Of a stretch of 20,974 bases of DNA, positions 1-7,527 are shown piece by piece; position 1 is the stretch's first letter, and the number at the start of each line of letters is the position of its first letter. The notes below the pieces were generated by a model that worked only from the letters and a program-made list of their open reading frames with translations, ran no database searches and was not told the origin of the DNA. The position numbers and the translations under genes were made by a program. Location: contig MEZF01000108.1 in assembly GCA_001774245.1 (NCBI GenBank), positions 46,726-67,699 of the forward strand, read 5' to 3'. Origin of the DNA: Candidatus Bathyarchaeota archaeon RBG_13_52_12. Lineage in GTDB: Archaea > Thermoproteota > Bathyarchaeia > TCS64.

Positions 1-578
1 TATTCTTCATCGCCTCTCTCCTCCATTACGTATCCAGTGTAACGGCCCAGTACTGGCTCAACCCGGAGCTTCTCATTCAGAGGCTGAGGGTGAAGAGGGA
101 GGGCTCCAAGACGTGGGACGAGGTGCTGATGCGGGTAAGCAACCTCACAGTATTGATCCTCATACCCCTCACAGCGGGGTTAGACGTTGGAAGATACTAT
201 TGGTCAACACTCGATATCTACTATGTAGGGATAGGTCTAGTTTTCTTTGCCCTTAGCACGGTATTGATCAATTGGGCTATGTGGATCAACCCGTTCTTTG
301 AGCCAACCGTCAGGATCCAGAAGGATAGAGGCCACACGGTGATATCCGGTGGACCATACAAGATCGTGAGACACCCGGGATATTTGGGGGGAATTCTGTA
401 CACATTATCGGCTCCACTGATAATTGGGTCCCTCTACACATTCATCCCGGTCGCGATATACGTACTTCTAATCATGCTACGAACACTGCTTGAAGACAGA
501 ACGCTACAGAGGGAACTGGAAGGATATTCAGAATACACCAAACAAACCAAGTATAGGCTATTTCCCTGGATCTGGTGA
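1..578 (+). CDS. ICMT-like membrane methyltransferase, 5'-partial
   Basis: The reading frame is open through the left edge: codons from position 3 upward, before the GTG at 90, still encode a plausible chain (FFIASLLHYV, then NPELLIQRLRVKREGSK). The gene therefore starts outside the window. Hydrophobic membrane segments are followed by the C-terminal signature of the isoprenylcysteine carboxyl methyltransferase/phospholipid methyltransferase family: GGPYKIVRHPGYLGG, then RTLLEDRTLQRELEGYSEY and a final RLFPWIW. Family members are integral membrane enzymes that use S-adenosylmethionine. The true substrate of archaeal and bacterial members is usually unknown, and prenylated-protein methylation should not be assumed. 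The HPGYLG and E-D segments form the SAM site in this family. No unusual residues are seen in the visible part. Confidence 0.85.
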   Translation, partial: FFIASLLHYVSSVTAQYWLNPELLIQRLRVKREGSKTWDEVLMRVSNLTVLILIPLTAGLDVGRYYWSTLDIYYVGIGLVFFALSTVLINWAMWINPFFEPTVRIQKDRGHTVISGGPYKIVRHPGYLGGILYTLSAPLIIGSLYTFIPVAIYVLLIMLRTLLEDRTLQRELEGYSEYTKQTKYRLFPWIW

Positions 579-615
579 AGGGATATTGGGAAGGTGAAAG
601 TCGTCTAAATTTGAA

Positions 616-626
616 TATTTATAAAC
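616..626 (+). promoter_or_regulatory. Box A promoter of the DUF1801 gene
   Basis: A TTTATAAA core at about 618-625 has its centre about 26 nt before the ATG at 648. That is the spacing expected for a leaderless archaeal transcript starting at that codon. This argues against the upstream in-frame ATG at 633. Confidence 0.55.
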
Positions 627-647
627 TATGAAATGATAAAATTTTAT

Positions 648-1010
648 ATGAGAAAACAATTCGAAACGATGGACGATTATATCAAGACCTTCCCGACAGA
701 TGTTCAAAACATTCTTGAAAAAATGAGGCAGACAATAAGAAAAGCAGCGCCTGAAGCCTCAGAGGCAATTAGCTACCAGATGCCTACATTCAAGCTAAAT
801 GGGAAAAATTTAGTACATTTCGCTGCGTTCAAGAATCATATTGGGTTTTACCCGATACCCTCAGGCATTGAAGCATTCAGAAGAGAATTATCGCCGTATA
901 AACGGGGTAAAGGCTCGGTGCAGTTTCCGGTAGATAAGCCGATCCCATATGATTTAGTAGAAGAGATTGTCAGGTTTAGGGTTAAAGAAACTCGGAAACT
1001 TGAAACATAG
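648..1010 (+). CDS. DUF1801 (YdhG-like) protein
   Basis: A small soluble protein of 120 residues from ATG 648. An in-frame ATG at 633 exists but lies too close to box A, and ATG 669 (MDDYIKTFP) is a further alternative. The sequence matches the DUF1801/YdhG family: an N-terminal helix with FPTDVQNILEKMRQTIRKAAPEASEAISYQMPTF split around a conserved Q-M-P-F turn, then VHFAAFKNHIGFYP, then a basic YKRGKGSVQFP and a C-terminal helix. The fold is related to frataxin/CyaY, and some members have been described as iron chaperone-like. For most members, including this one, the function is unknown. The gene is convergent with the DUF169 gene. Confidence 0.8.
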   Translation: MRKQFETMDDYIKTFPTDVQNILEKMRQTIRKAAPEASEAISYQMPTFKLNGKNLVHFAAFKNHIGFYPIPSGIEAFRRELSPYKRGKGSVQFPVDKPIPYDLVEEIVRFRVKETRKLET

Positions 1011-1102
1011 TAAAAAGTGAGTTCTGGCAACGTCGTACGTTCTCGCACGCTTAATTTATAGACAACGCGGCGCGCGAATCATTCAAGTTCACGTGTGCGC
1101 CA

Positions 1103-1130
1103 AGCTGAGGATAAGACTACGCGCTCAGCT
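1103..1130. terminator. Inverted repeat at the DUF169 stop codon
   Basis: Seven-base perfect arms, AGCTGAG (1103-1109) and CTCAGCT (1124-1130), are separated by 14 nt. The right arm includes part of the DUF169 stop codon. The element lies between the convergent DUF1801 and DUF169 genes and could act as a 3'-end hairpin for either. The terminator role is inferred, and no long T-tract adjoins it. Confidence 0.35.
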
Positions 1131-2031
1131 ACCTGTACTGTAGATAAAGCAGTCGCTCCTTCTCGTTGTATCCCATGATCTCTGAGCCGTCAGCTCTCTT
1201 TTGCCCCATCTGGCGGGCGATCTCCGCGTAGCCCGTGGACAACCTGTATTCAGGTGCCATGGTGAACCTTGTCGGGAGGTTACTCGTTCCCCTCTGCTCA
1301 AGGCCGTGTGTGAGTTCTTCAATCTTCTTCTTTGGCGCGGTGAAGATCATCTCGTCGTCCTGTGCCCCGGCGTATCCCCTGTCTCCGCGGCATGGCACAG
1401 ACACTTGGCACTCACCCTTCAGGAGGCTTGGAACGATGGAGTAGACGCAGGCTGAGTGGCCGCCGAGGACGGTTGTGATGTCCCTCCCATCCTTGTATGC
1501 GATTCCGAGTAGCAGCTTCAGCAGCTGGGCAGAGTTACAGTATACTATGGCGACGTCGGGCTCGAAGGTGGCTGTCCTAAGTGGTGCGGATGCGACGCCT
1601 ATGTACTCCCCCGTCTTGAACCTGGGAAACTCATGGGCCCAGTTCGCGCCCGCCTCGACGGATGATACTCCATCCGGGTATCTGGTCTTCCCCTCAAAGA
1701 AGTAGCTTGGGGGCTCAGCCAAACCGAGGCCTATGACTGGTTCGGGACACCACATGTCCTCAAACAGCTGTGCCACGGTTTTCCCAAATTTCCGTGACAG
1801 AGAGAAGCATTGGCACGTAGATAGGCATGCGCCGTAGTCGCGCTTCGGCCTCTCCGCGTTCCCAGGGACCTCGTCCAGGCTTCTCAGCATCTTGATCGCC
1901 AGCGGGTAGCTGGCGGGGCGAATCTGCTCCTCGATACGTCTACCATAATCGTTGAAGGGGTTCAACACGGGCCACATATGGAATGTAGCGCTAGGGGCGA
2001 TTAAATTCTTGTCAGGGCGGCTATGATGCAC
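1129..2031 (-). CDS. DUF169 family protein (COG2043-like)
   Basis: 300 residues from GTG 2031. The start is supported by a box A about 27 nt upstream on the minus strand, while ATG 1977 (MWPVLNPF) is an alternative giving 282 residues. Family features seen are YPLAIKMLRSLDEVP near residues 42-56, conserved cysteines C69, C73, C75 and C95, the segment KTGEYIGVASAPL, and the C-terminal SVPCRGDRGYAGAQDDEM. DUF169 proteins are widespread in archaea and anaerobic bacteria and have no established biochemical function. The conserved cysteines suggest metal, cluster or thiol chemistry, but this is inference. It is divergent from the small membrane-protein gene at 2110 and shares a compact AT-rich promoter region with it. 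Confidence 0.8.
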   Translation of the reverse strand: MHHSRPDKNLIAPSATFHMWPVLNPFNDYGRRIEEQIRPASYPLAIKMLRSLDEVPGNAERPKRDYGACLSTCQCFSLSRKFGKTVAQLFEDMWCPEPVIGLGLAEPPSYFFEGKTRYPDGVSSVEAGANWAHEFPRFKTGEYIGVASAPLRTATFEPDVAIVYCNSAQLLKLLLGIAYKDGRDITTVLGGHSACVYSIVPSLLKGECQVSVPCRGDRGYAGAQDDEMIFTAPKKKIEELTHGLEQRGTSNLPTRFTMAPEYRLSTGYAEIARQMGQKRADGSEIMGYNEKERLLYLQYR

Positions 2032-2052
2032 GCGCCAGGGTCCAACGCGTAT

Positions 2053-2065
2053 ACTATAAAAGTTT
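2053..2065 (-). promoter_or_regulatory. Box A between DUF169 and small membrane-protein genes
   Basis: The AT-rich ACTATAAAAGTTT reads as a TATA box on the minus strand, with its centre about 27 nt from the GTG at 2031. This fits leaderless transcription of the DUF169 gene. Because TATAAAAG also reads as a box on plus, it might help drive the divergent gene at 2110, but the spacing there is poorer. Confidence 0.45.
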
Positions 2066-2109
2066 ACATCTCGTCGAATTTAGAGTAGCTTTATGTTTAA
2101 GTGACTCCT

Positions 2110-2313
2110 ATGGACGCTAGATTTCTGTTTATCGGCCTGGCTTTGCTTGTATGTGGCTTAGCCATGGTATACCTCGAGTTCTTCGAGCCACTTCTGATGT
2201 ATGGCGTCTTCCTCAGCGGTACGTGGTGGCTGCCAATATTATTGCTTATTCTGGGCGTGGGCTTTCTTTTAGGTAGCAGAGACTCGCCTGCGCGTAAAAA
2301 GGTGATAAACTAG
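2110..2313 (+). CDS. Small two-helix membrane protein, unknown function
   Basis: 67 residues from ATG 2110; an in-frame GTG at 2101 would add three. Two hydrophobic segments are clear: FLFIGLALLVCGLAMVYLEF near the N-terminus and WWLPILLLILGVGFLLGS near the C-terminus. They are joined by a short loop and followed by a basic tail (RDSPARKKV). This gives a helical hairpin, probably with both ends on the same side and the positive tail inside. I do not recognise a family. The gene stands alone, divergent from DUF169, and its 3' side carries a long inverted repeat. Confidence 0.55.
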   Translation: MDARFLFIGLALLVCGLAMVYLEFFEPLLMYGVFLSGTWWLPILLLILGVGFLLGSRDSPARKKVIN

Positions 2314-2322
2314 ATCAAATAA

Positions 2323-2409
2323 TCCATTTCTCTTTCACGCCGATGTGCACGCTGAATCGTAAAAACTGGGGAGTCACCATCATTCGCGCACGCGTGAAAG
2401 AGTAATGGA
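2323..2409. repeat. 87-bp element with 18-bp inverted repeats
   Basis: The left arm at 2323-2340 and the right arm at 2392-2409 are inverted copies matching at 17 of 18 positions (GCGTGAAAGAG followed by T/A-AATGGA). The 51-nt interior has a weaker nested pairing, GTGC..GAAT against ATTCGCGCAC. It fills the gap between convergent genes. It could be a bidirectional terminator, a small structured RNA or a miniature mobile element; the sequence alone does not decide. Confidence 0.6.
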
Positions 2410-2456
2410 GAGGGGTTTTTAGTTTGGTAAAATAAATTATGGTAGCATTTTAGCTC

Positions 2457-2903
2457 TTAGACTACTGGGATGTTCATCGGCCAGGCTTCACCCGTCTGTT
2501 GACCGGATGCTGGAAGTGATGCGTGCCAGTGTACAATTAGCCACTGCTTACCCGATTTCTTCATGATTATCGTCAGCCTTGAGGGGAGGTGAATCTCTCG
2601 GGAGCCTATCCTTGCATAGACTGTGGCCTCAACCGCGGCCCAGGCGAGTTTCCCTTCAGCGGAGATCGACTTCCAGTTATAGTCGATAGAGCTCGCTTCC
2701 GACTGGGACCAGTCTCGTTTGAACAAGGATCTCACCTCGCTTTTTCCTACTCTTTTCTCATCAGCGCCGGTTCCTATCACTACCATATCCTCGTCGGTGG
2801 AGAAGAGGGACATCATCTTATCCAGATCCCTCTCCTCGAAGGCCTCAGCGATCTTATCTAAGGTTGATATTACCCCTAACTTCGTCTCCTCAGTAAGTTT
2901 CAT
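2457..2903 (-). CDS. SnoaL-like / NTF2-fold protein
   Basis: 148 residues from ATG 2903, with a strong Shine-Dalgarno (AAGGAGGAAG) a few bases upstream. The layout fits SnoaL_3/DUF4440-type members of the NTF2-like superfamily: an N-terminal helical region (STLDKIAEAFEERDLDKMMSLFSTDEDMV), then GKSEVRSLFKRDW, then strands WAAVEATVYAR, SRLTIIMKKSGKQWLIVHWHASLP. Family members form a conical alpha+beta pocket and serve as polyketide cyclases, isomerases or ligand-binding domains, so no substrate can be assigned. The W-L-I-V-H-W-H segment near residues 121-127 lines the pocket in relatives. Two dyad-symmetric sites lie just upstream, suggesting regulated expression. It lies downstream of the divergent M20 gene on the same strand, with a 152-nt gap. 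Confidence 0.75.
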   Translation of the reverse strand: MKLTEETKLGVISTLDKIAEAFEERDLDKMMSLFSTDEDMVVIGTGADEKRVGKSEVRSLFKRDWSQSEASSIDYNWKSISAEGKLAWAAVEATVYARIGSREIHLPSRLTIIMKKSGKQWLIVHWHASLPASGQQTGEAWPMNIPVV

Positions 2904-2926
2904 CGTACTTCCTCCTTGACTACACC

Positions 2927-2969
2927 ATTATCCCTAGGATAATGAATGGAGTTAACCTCACCCGGTTAA
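2927..2969 (-). promoter_or_regulatory. Two tandem dyads upstream of the SnoaL-like gene
   Basis: ATTATCC-CTA-GGATAAT (2927-2943) is a perfect 7-bp dyad, and TTAACC-(6 nt)-GGTTAA (2952-2969) is a perfect 6-bp dyad. They lie 24-66 nt upstream of the start codon, where the promoter should be. They look like operator sites, but the regulator and function are inferred. Confidence 0.4.
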
Positions 2970-3055
2970 TGGTGATCTTTAGCCGAGGATAAGATTATCT
3001 AGCTGATCTTGATCTTCGGTTCAGGATCTATTCAAAGTTGGTGGAAATCGGCGCG

Positions 3056-4519
3056 TCATAGAAGGTCTGGAGGTGGGATCCACCACTCCGAGCCTGGGCG
3101 GTTCACCCACTCTGGCCATCGGAGGGTCACCGGGGGCTTGAGTCCGATGGGTATGAGTGGCTTCTCCCAGTGCTCCGCTCGCTTTTTATTGAACTCGGCT
3201 TTAGCCGCTTTTAGGGCCTCCGGCTTGGTTAGGAGGTCAACTGCGCTCGCGGCTTGTACCTTGGCGGCGGTCTCCCCCATCCTATGCGTCGCCCCCATAC
3301 CGCACAGCGCAGAATCGACCCATCGGGGGTACCTGAATCCACGCGTCATGGCCTTGCTCACGTAGAGGCGCGCCGTCGGAGCGTGCCACGTGAACTCGTT
3401 CACGTCATCGGCGGGGTGGAAGGCGCCGTAAGCCTTCTCGGGTTCGATGATGGAGACGTCGTAGGGCTGCTCCGTCTCCTTATGGCCGAGACTCCTCTGG
3501 ATCTCACGGGCGAAGGCCTTGTCCTCCTCGGTGTACCTGTTGGGCCCATGTGCCTTGAGGTTGGCGAGGACGATGTCGGTTAGAGTTTTGTTGGGGAGGC
3601 CCGTCCTAACGGCGGTGATGAGGCGAGGCTCTACCTTACAGTCTGCTGCGACGGCTGCACCCTGGGCGCAGCGCTCAATGGTTTTCCGTATGGCGTCCTG
3701 GTCGGGCAGGTTGTTTGTCCTCCAGGCGTAGACGAGCTGACTGAACTCGGGCGTGCTCACGGTGCACTGGCCGCCAGTCATCATGAACTCGTTAATGCTC
3801 CCTCCTCGACGCGTGAGGGCGGGCATGTGCTCCTTCATAGTGTTCACATTGTTGTACATGAGGACTGCGGCGTCTAGGGCGCCGGGGTAGCCTACGTCGC
3901 CACTCTGGCCTCCTGCTGCGGACTCGACTTTGAACTCGAATACCATGCTCATGTATGTGAGGGGCCAGACGTCTCCGAGTACACTCGTGGGACCGCCGGG
4001 GTGCCATGCGAGGAGGGCGTCCATCCCCTCGAAGAGGCCGTCGCGCGCCATGAAGGGTTTGCCCACGCACAGCTTCTCGGCGGGGGTACCCAGAAGCCTG
4101 ATCCTTGTGTCTATTCCATGTTTCTCAGCCGTCTCCTTGAGGGCGACAGCAGCGAAGCAGGAGGCGACCCCGAGCATATTGTGGGCATCAGTGAATCCGG
4201 GGCCGTAGGGTATCACGGGCTCGTCCCATGGGACGGCTTTCTGGCTGTGGCCTGGAGTTGCGTCGTACTCGGCGAAGAATCCAATGACGGGGCCCTTCTC
4301 CCCCCACTCTGAGTTGAACGCCGTTGACATTTCGGATACGCCGGCCTCGACGTTGAAGCCGCTCTTCCGCATGTAATCTACCAGTAGCTTGGAGGACTTG
4401 TACTCGCGAAGCCCCGGCTCGGCATAGTCGAAGATCTTGTCGCTCATTTCCACCATCTCGACGGCGTTATCGTCGACCCATTTGTTGATGGTGGCCTTCT
4501 CCCCGACCCAGTTATCCAT
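3056..4519 (-). CDS. Divergent M20-family amidohydrolase (AbgB-like), altered metal site
   Basis: 487 residues, close in length and full-length alignable to the second M20 protein in this window. It has the M20D/AbgB architecture: an N-terminal catalytic part (GFFAEYDATPGH, TPAEKLCVGKPFMARDGLF, LLAWHPGG), an inserted dimerisation domain at about residues 185-300, and a C-terminal catalytic return (GATHRMGETAAK, H412). Family enzymes hydrolyse amide bonds, for example in aminoacyl or aminobenzoyl conjugates, using a two-metal centre. Here the usual GHGCGHN is GFTDAHN (Cys to Asp111, first His to Phe; H113 kept). PAEE is PAEK (second Glu to Lys149), and the dimer-domain TAHAA histidine is lost (AAGGQSGD). 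H173 and H412 remain. The protein may use an altered metal site or may have lost hydrolase activity. It lies 80 nt downstream of the GH1 gene on the same strand. Confidence 0.85.
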   Translation of the reverse strand: MDNWVGEKATINKWVDDNAVEMVEMSDKIFDYAEPGLREYKSSKLLVDYMRKSGFNVEAGVSEMSTAFNSEWGEKGPVIGFFAEYDATPGHSQKAVPWDEPVIPYGPGFTDAHNMLGVASCFAAVALKETAEKHGIDTRIRLLGTPAEKLCVGKPFMARDGLFEGMDALLAWHPGGPTSVLGDVWPLTYMSMVFEFKVESAAGGQSGDVGYPGALDAAVLMYNNVNTMKEHMPALTRRGGSINEFMMTGGQCTVSTPEFSQLVYAWRTNNLPDQDAIRKTIERCAQGAAVAADCKVEPRLITAVRTGLPNKTLTDIVLANLKAHGPNRYTEEDKAFAREIQRSLGHKETEQPYDVSIIEPEKAYGAFHPADDVNEFTWHAPTARLYVSKAMTRGFRYPRWVDSALCGMGATHRMGETAAKVQAASAVDLLTKPEALKAAKAEFNKKRAEHWEKPLIPIGLKPPVTLRWPEWVNRPGSEWWIPPPDLL

Positions 4520-4580
4520 CCTGTACCCCGAACCGAACCGGGATCTCTGAGGTTAAAAGCATTGGATCCCCGCCGAGTCG

Positions 4581-4625
4581 AAGTGGCTTTTTTTGGATGC
4601 TAGCGTCTTATGGTCTTAGCCACTT
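4581..4625 (-). terminator. 8-bp inverted repeat spanning the GH1 stop codon
   Basis: AAGTGGCT (4581-4588) and AGCCACTT (4618-4625) are perfect inverted copies separated by 29 nt, with the GH1 stop codon (4600-4602) in the loop. It may be a 3'-end hairpin. A loop this long makes chance pairing possible. Confidence 0.3.
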
Positions 4626-5946
4626 TGGATAGGAAGCGCCCACTGTCCTTGATAGTCCTCCTCTGGGTCTCGAAGTCGATGTAAACAACGCCAAAGCGTC
4701 TGCTGAATCCGTAGGCCCACTCGAAGTTGTCCATCGTGCTCCAGGCGAAGTAGCCCTTCAGCGGGACTCCCTCCCTCATAGCTCTGTGGGCGTTTTCTAT
4801 GTGATCTCGAAGGTAGGCGACGCGTCTCACGTCGTGGATCTTTCCGTCGGGGGTCATCGCGTCGATGAATGATGCCCCGTTCTCGGTCACGTAGACCCGC
4901 GGCACCGGGTAGTTAGCGTGCACCCACTTGAGTATCTTGTAGAGGCCCTCCGGGTGAACCTCCCACCCCATCTCCGTATATTCACCGGGTGGGCTCACCC
5001 TCCGCATGTTGACCGGCGGAAGGTCGTTCCCAGCGGCGACCACGCTCCTCCTATAGTTGTTTACGCCGAGGAAGTCGATCTGTTCATGAATCTGCTCCAT
5101 GTCACCGGGTATGACCTCTGGGGCATCGCGGCCGAAGAGCTTCACCATCTCGGAGGGGTAGCCCTCCCTGTAGAGTGCATCCATGTACCACCGGTTCTGG
5201 CATAGCTCCCATCTGTGGGCCGCAGCGAGGGCCTCAGGATGGTCGCTGGCCGGCTCGACCATGTTAAGATGGAGGACTATGCCGAGCTCCGCCCCCTGTG
5301 AGTTATCGCGGAGGGTTCTGACGGCCGCGCCATGGGCGAGCATGATGTTGTGGCTGGCCTTCAAAGCCGCGTCATTACCTAGCCTCAGTCCGGGTGCGTC
5401 CTCGCCGGTGACATAGCCCTGCCAAGCGAGTTCCCATGGCTCGTTGATGGTAGTCCAGTGTTTGACGCGGTCTCCCAGCTCGACGCTGACCGCGTCTGTA
5501 TAGGCTTCAAAGTCGTCTACTATTCCGCGTCTTAGCCAGCCGCCGCCTTCGTCCTGCAGTGCCTGGGGGAGGTCGAAGTGGTAGAGAGTCGCGAAGGGGG
5601 TTATGCCCGCTTCGAGTAGGGCATCGACGAGGTTACTGTAGAATTGGAGGCCCTTGTTGTTTATCTTCCCCCTTCCCTTGGGAAGGATCCTGGACCAGGA
5701 GATGCTGAATCGGTAGGCGTTGACGCCGAGCTTCTTCATGAGTTCGACGTCTTCCCACCACCGGTAGTAGTGGTCGCAGGCCTTGTCTCCGTTTGTGCCG
5801 TCCTCGATCTTCCCCGGCGTGTGGCTGAAGGTGTCCCAGATGCTTGGTCCTCTACCGTCCTCTGCGACGGCGCCCTCGATCTGGTAGGAGGCGCTCGCTG
5901 TGCCGAGCAAGAAACCACGCGGGAAGGATAGATGAAGGGGTTCCAT
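4600..5946 (-). CDS. Glycoside hydrolase family 1 beta-glycosidase
   Basis: 448 residues, normal for GH1. This is a retaining beta-glycosidase (beta-glucosidase/galactosidase type) with a TIM-barrel fold. Visible motifs are FLLGTASASYQIEGA (N-terminal GH1 signature, residues 13-27), RFSISWSRILP, TTINEP with acid/base E169, YVTENGAS with nucleophile E355, and DNFEWAYGFSRRFGVVYIDF near residues 407-425, the aglycone/sugar-binding tryptophan region. There is no signal peptide, so it is probably cytoplasmic and acts on imported di- or oligosaccharides. The sequence resembles the bacterial BglA type more than the longer Sulfolobus LacS type, judged only by length and motif spacing, and may reflect transfer. 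GAGGATGAT upstream may serve as ribosome binding site. It is divergent from the PLP decarboxylase. Confidence 0.93.
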   Translation of the reverse strand: MEPLHLSFPRGFLLGTASASYQIEGAVAEDGRGPSIWDTFSHTPGKIEDGTNGDKACDHYYRWWEDVELMKKLGVNAYRFSISWSRILPKGRGKINNKGLQFYSNLVDALLEAGITPFATLYHFDLPQALQDEGGGWLRRGIVDDFEAYTDAVSVELGDRVKHWTTINEPWELAWQGYVTGEDAPGLRLGNDAALKASHNIMLAHGAAVRTLRDNSQGAELGIVLHLNMVEPASDHPEALAAAHRWELCQNRWYMDALYREGYPSEMVKLFGRDAPEVIPGDMEQIHEQIDFLGVNNYRRSVVAAGNDLPPVNMRRVSPPGEYTEMGWEVHPEGLYKILKWVHANYPVPRVYVTENGASFIDAMTPDGKIHDVRRVAYLRDHIENAHRAMREGVPLKGYFAWSTMDNFEWAYGFSRRFGVVYIDFETQRRTIKDSGRFLSKVAKTIRR

Positions 5947-6009
5947 GGATTGATATCATCCTCAGGCTTTATCCCAATTGCCCCCAGCGGGTACGAAAAT
6001 TAGCTCGTT

Positions 6010-6020
6010 GATTAATAAAG
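6010..6020 (+). promoter_or_regulatory. Box A candidate of the PLP decarboxylase gene
   Basis: TAATAAA at 6013-6019 lies about 35 nt before ATG 6051, which predicts a leader of roughly 9-10 nt. GGTTGAT within that leader may aid initiation. Confidence 0.4.
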
Positions 6021-6050
6021 CGGGGCATCACTGTCTGATAGGTTGATTTC

Positions 6051-7514
6051 ATGGTAGAGGAGCATCGTGTCGAAGAGACCCTTGACCCTGAAAACTGGGA
6101 GGAGCTGAAGGTACTCGGCCACCGGATGGTAGATGATATGATTGATCACCTCGCCTCGGTGAGACAGAGACCGCCAATGATTCCTATTAACGAGAAGATG
6201 GTCGCGGCTTTCATGAGGCCTCTGCCCATGGAGCCGGAGGGGATTGAGAAGACGTACGGAGACTTCAAGGAAAATGTGTTAGGACCACACATGGGGCTCA
6301 ACACTCACCCGCGGTTTTGGGGCTGGGTTGTTGGGACAGGGACTGCCCAGGGTGCTCTCGCGGAGATGCTGGCGACGGGGATAAACTTCAACATGCCGGG
6401 TGGCCCGTTTCCCCCCGTTCTCGTGGAAACTCAGGTCCTCGAATGGTTTAAGGGGATATTCGGTTTCCCCAAGGGGGCGAGCGGCCTCCTCGTTGGTGGA
6501 GGCTCGGAGGCGAACCTGCTGGGAATTGCGGTGGCACGGAACACCAAGGCAGGATTCAACTTGAGGAAGCTGGGTCAGGCCGCGGCTCCAAGGAGGATGG
6601 TCATCTACGGCTCCGTTGAGACCCACGTCTGCGTCGACAAGGCGGTGCAGCTCCTCGGCCTAGGCGAGGACAGCTTCAGGAAGATTCCGGTAGACGACGA
6701 TTATCGTGTAAGGGCTGACATTCTCGAAGAGGAGATCAGGAAGGATAAGGAGGCTGGCCTTGCGCCCTTCTGCGTCGTGGGCAATGCAGGGACTACTAAT
6801 ACCGGCTCCTTCGACGACTTGAGATGGCTGGCGGATATCTGCGCTCGGGAAGGACTCTGGCTCCACGTCGACGGCGCCTACGGTGCATGGGCTGCGATCG
6901 GTGGGTCTACTAAGCACCTGGTCGCTGGCTTAGATAGGGCTGACTCCCTCGCCTTCGACCTCCATAAGTGGATGTACATGCCATTCGATGTAGCGTGCAC
7001 CTTGGTACGCAACGAGGAAGACCACTTCAAGACCTTCGCTGAGCACCCCGACTACTTCCAAGCTACTGGAACAATGAAGCTTAGGACGGATTATGGGCTT
7101 CAGGTCAGCAGGTACTTCAGGAGCCTAAAGGTTTGGATGGGGCTGAAGGAACATGGTTTGAGCAAGTATGGACGGCTTGTTCAGCAGAACTGTGACCAAG
7201 CCCAGTACCTCGCTGGTCTCATCCGATCCTCTCACGACTTGGAGCTTATGGCGCCGGTGGCATCGAACACGGTCTGCTTCAGGTACAGAGTTCCCGGATT
7301 ACCCGATGATGCTCTGGACGAGTTCAATTCCAAGCTACAGAATATGGTAGCGGGGATGGGTGTGGCAGTGATCTCATACACGAAGCTGAAGGGTAGAACT
7401 GCACTCAGAGCTTGCATCGTGAATCATAGGAGTAGGCGGGAGGACTTTGAACTCTTCATAAGCAAAGTGAAGGAAGCTGGGGCGATGATGAACCAAAAGA
7501 TGGGAAAGGATTGA
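6051..7514 (+). CDS. Group II PLP-dependent amino-acid decarboxylase
   Basis: 487 residues, matching the group II pyridoxal-dependent decarboxylase family (aromatic-L-amino-acid, glutamate, tyrosine or aspartate decarboxylases). Seen are THPRFWGW (residues 85-92), substrate-side loop GGPFPP, SGLLVGGGSEANLLG (144-158), H192 in YGSVETHVCVDKA that should stack on the cofactor, LHVDGAYGAW with D274 pairing to the pyridine nitrogen, and FDLHKWMYMPFD with the Schiff-base lysine K306. The length and HPRFWG motif resemble the aromatic amino-acid decarboxylase branch rather than the shorter archaeal MfnA tyrosine/aspartate decarboxylases. The substrate cannot be assigned from sequence. Its last base abuts the stop codon of convergent cysS. 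Confidence 0.88.
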   Translation: MVEEHRVEETLDPENWEELKVLGHRMVDDMIDHLASVRQRPPMIPINEKMVAAFMRPLPMEPEGIEKTYGDFKENVLGPHMGLNTHPRFWGWVVGTGTAQGALAEMLATGINFNMPGGPFPPVLVETQVLEWFKGIFGFPKGASGLLVGGGSEANLLGIAVARNTKAGFNLRKLGQAAAPRRMVIYGSVETHVCVDKAVQLLGLGEDSFRKIPVDDDYRVRADILEEEIRKDKEAGLAPFCVVGNAGTTNTGSFDDLRWLADICAREGLWLHVDGAYGAWAAIGGSTKHLVAGLDRADSLAFDLHKWMYMPFDVACTLVRNEEDHFKTFAEHPDYFQATGTMKLRTDYGLQVSRYFRSLKVWMGLKEHGLSKYGRLVQQNCDQAQYLAGLIRSSHDLELMAPVASNTVCFRYRVPGLPDDALDEFNSKLQNMVAGMGVAVISYTKLKGRTALRACIVNHRSRREDFELFISKVKEAGAMMNQKMGKD

Positions 7515-7527
7515 CTACTTCTCAATC
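7509..7527. terminator. Hairpin at the abutting PLP-decarboxylase and cysS stops
   Basis: GATTGA (7509-7514) and TCAATC (7522-7527) form a perfect 6-bp stem with a 7-nt loop, extendable with one G-T pair. The stem contains the TGA stop of the decarboxylase, and the loop contains the cysS stop. With no intergenic space, this may be the only local 3'-end signal. Confidence 0.4.

Noticed and set aside
3009..4312. Open frames on plus inside the first M20 gene (for example 3254-3583, 4001-4312) and 3792-4070 on minus
   Set aside because: They lie wholly within a convincing 487-residue enzyme, have no family motifs, and are rich in Arg/Ser/Pro/His as expected for shadow frames of GC-rich coding DNA.
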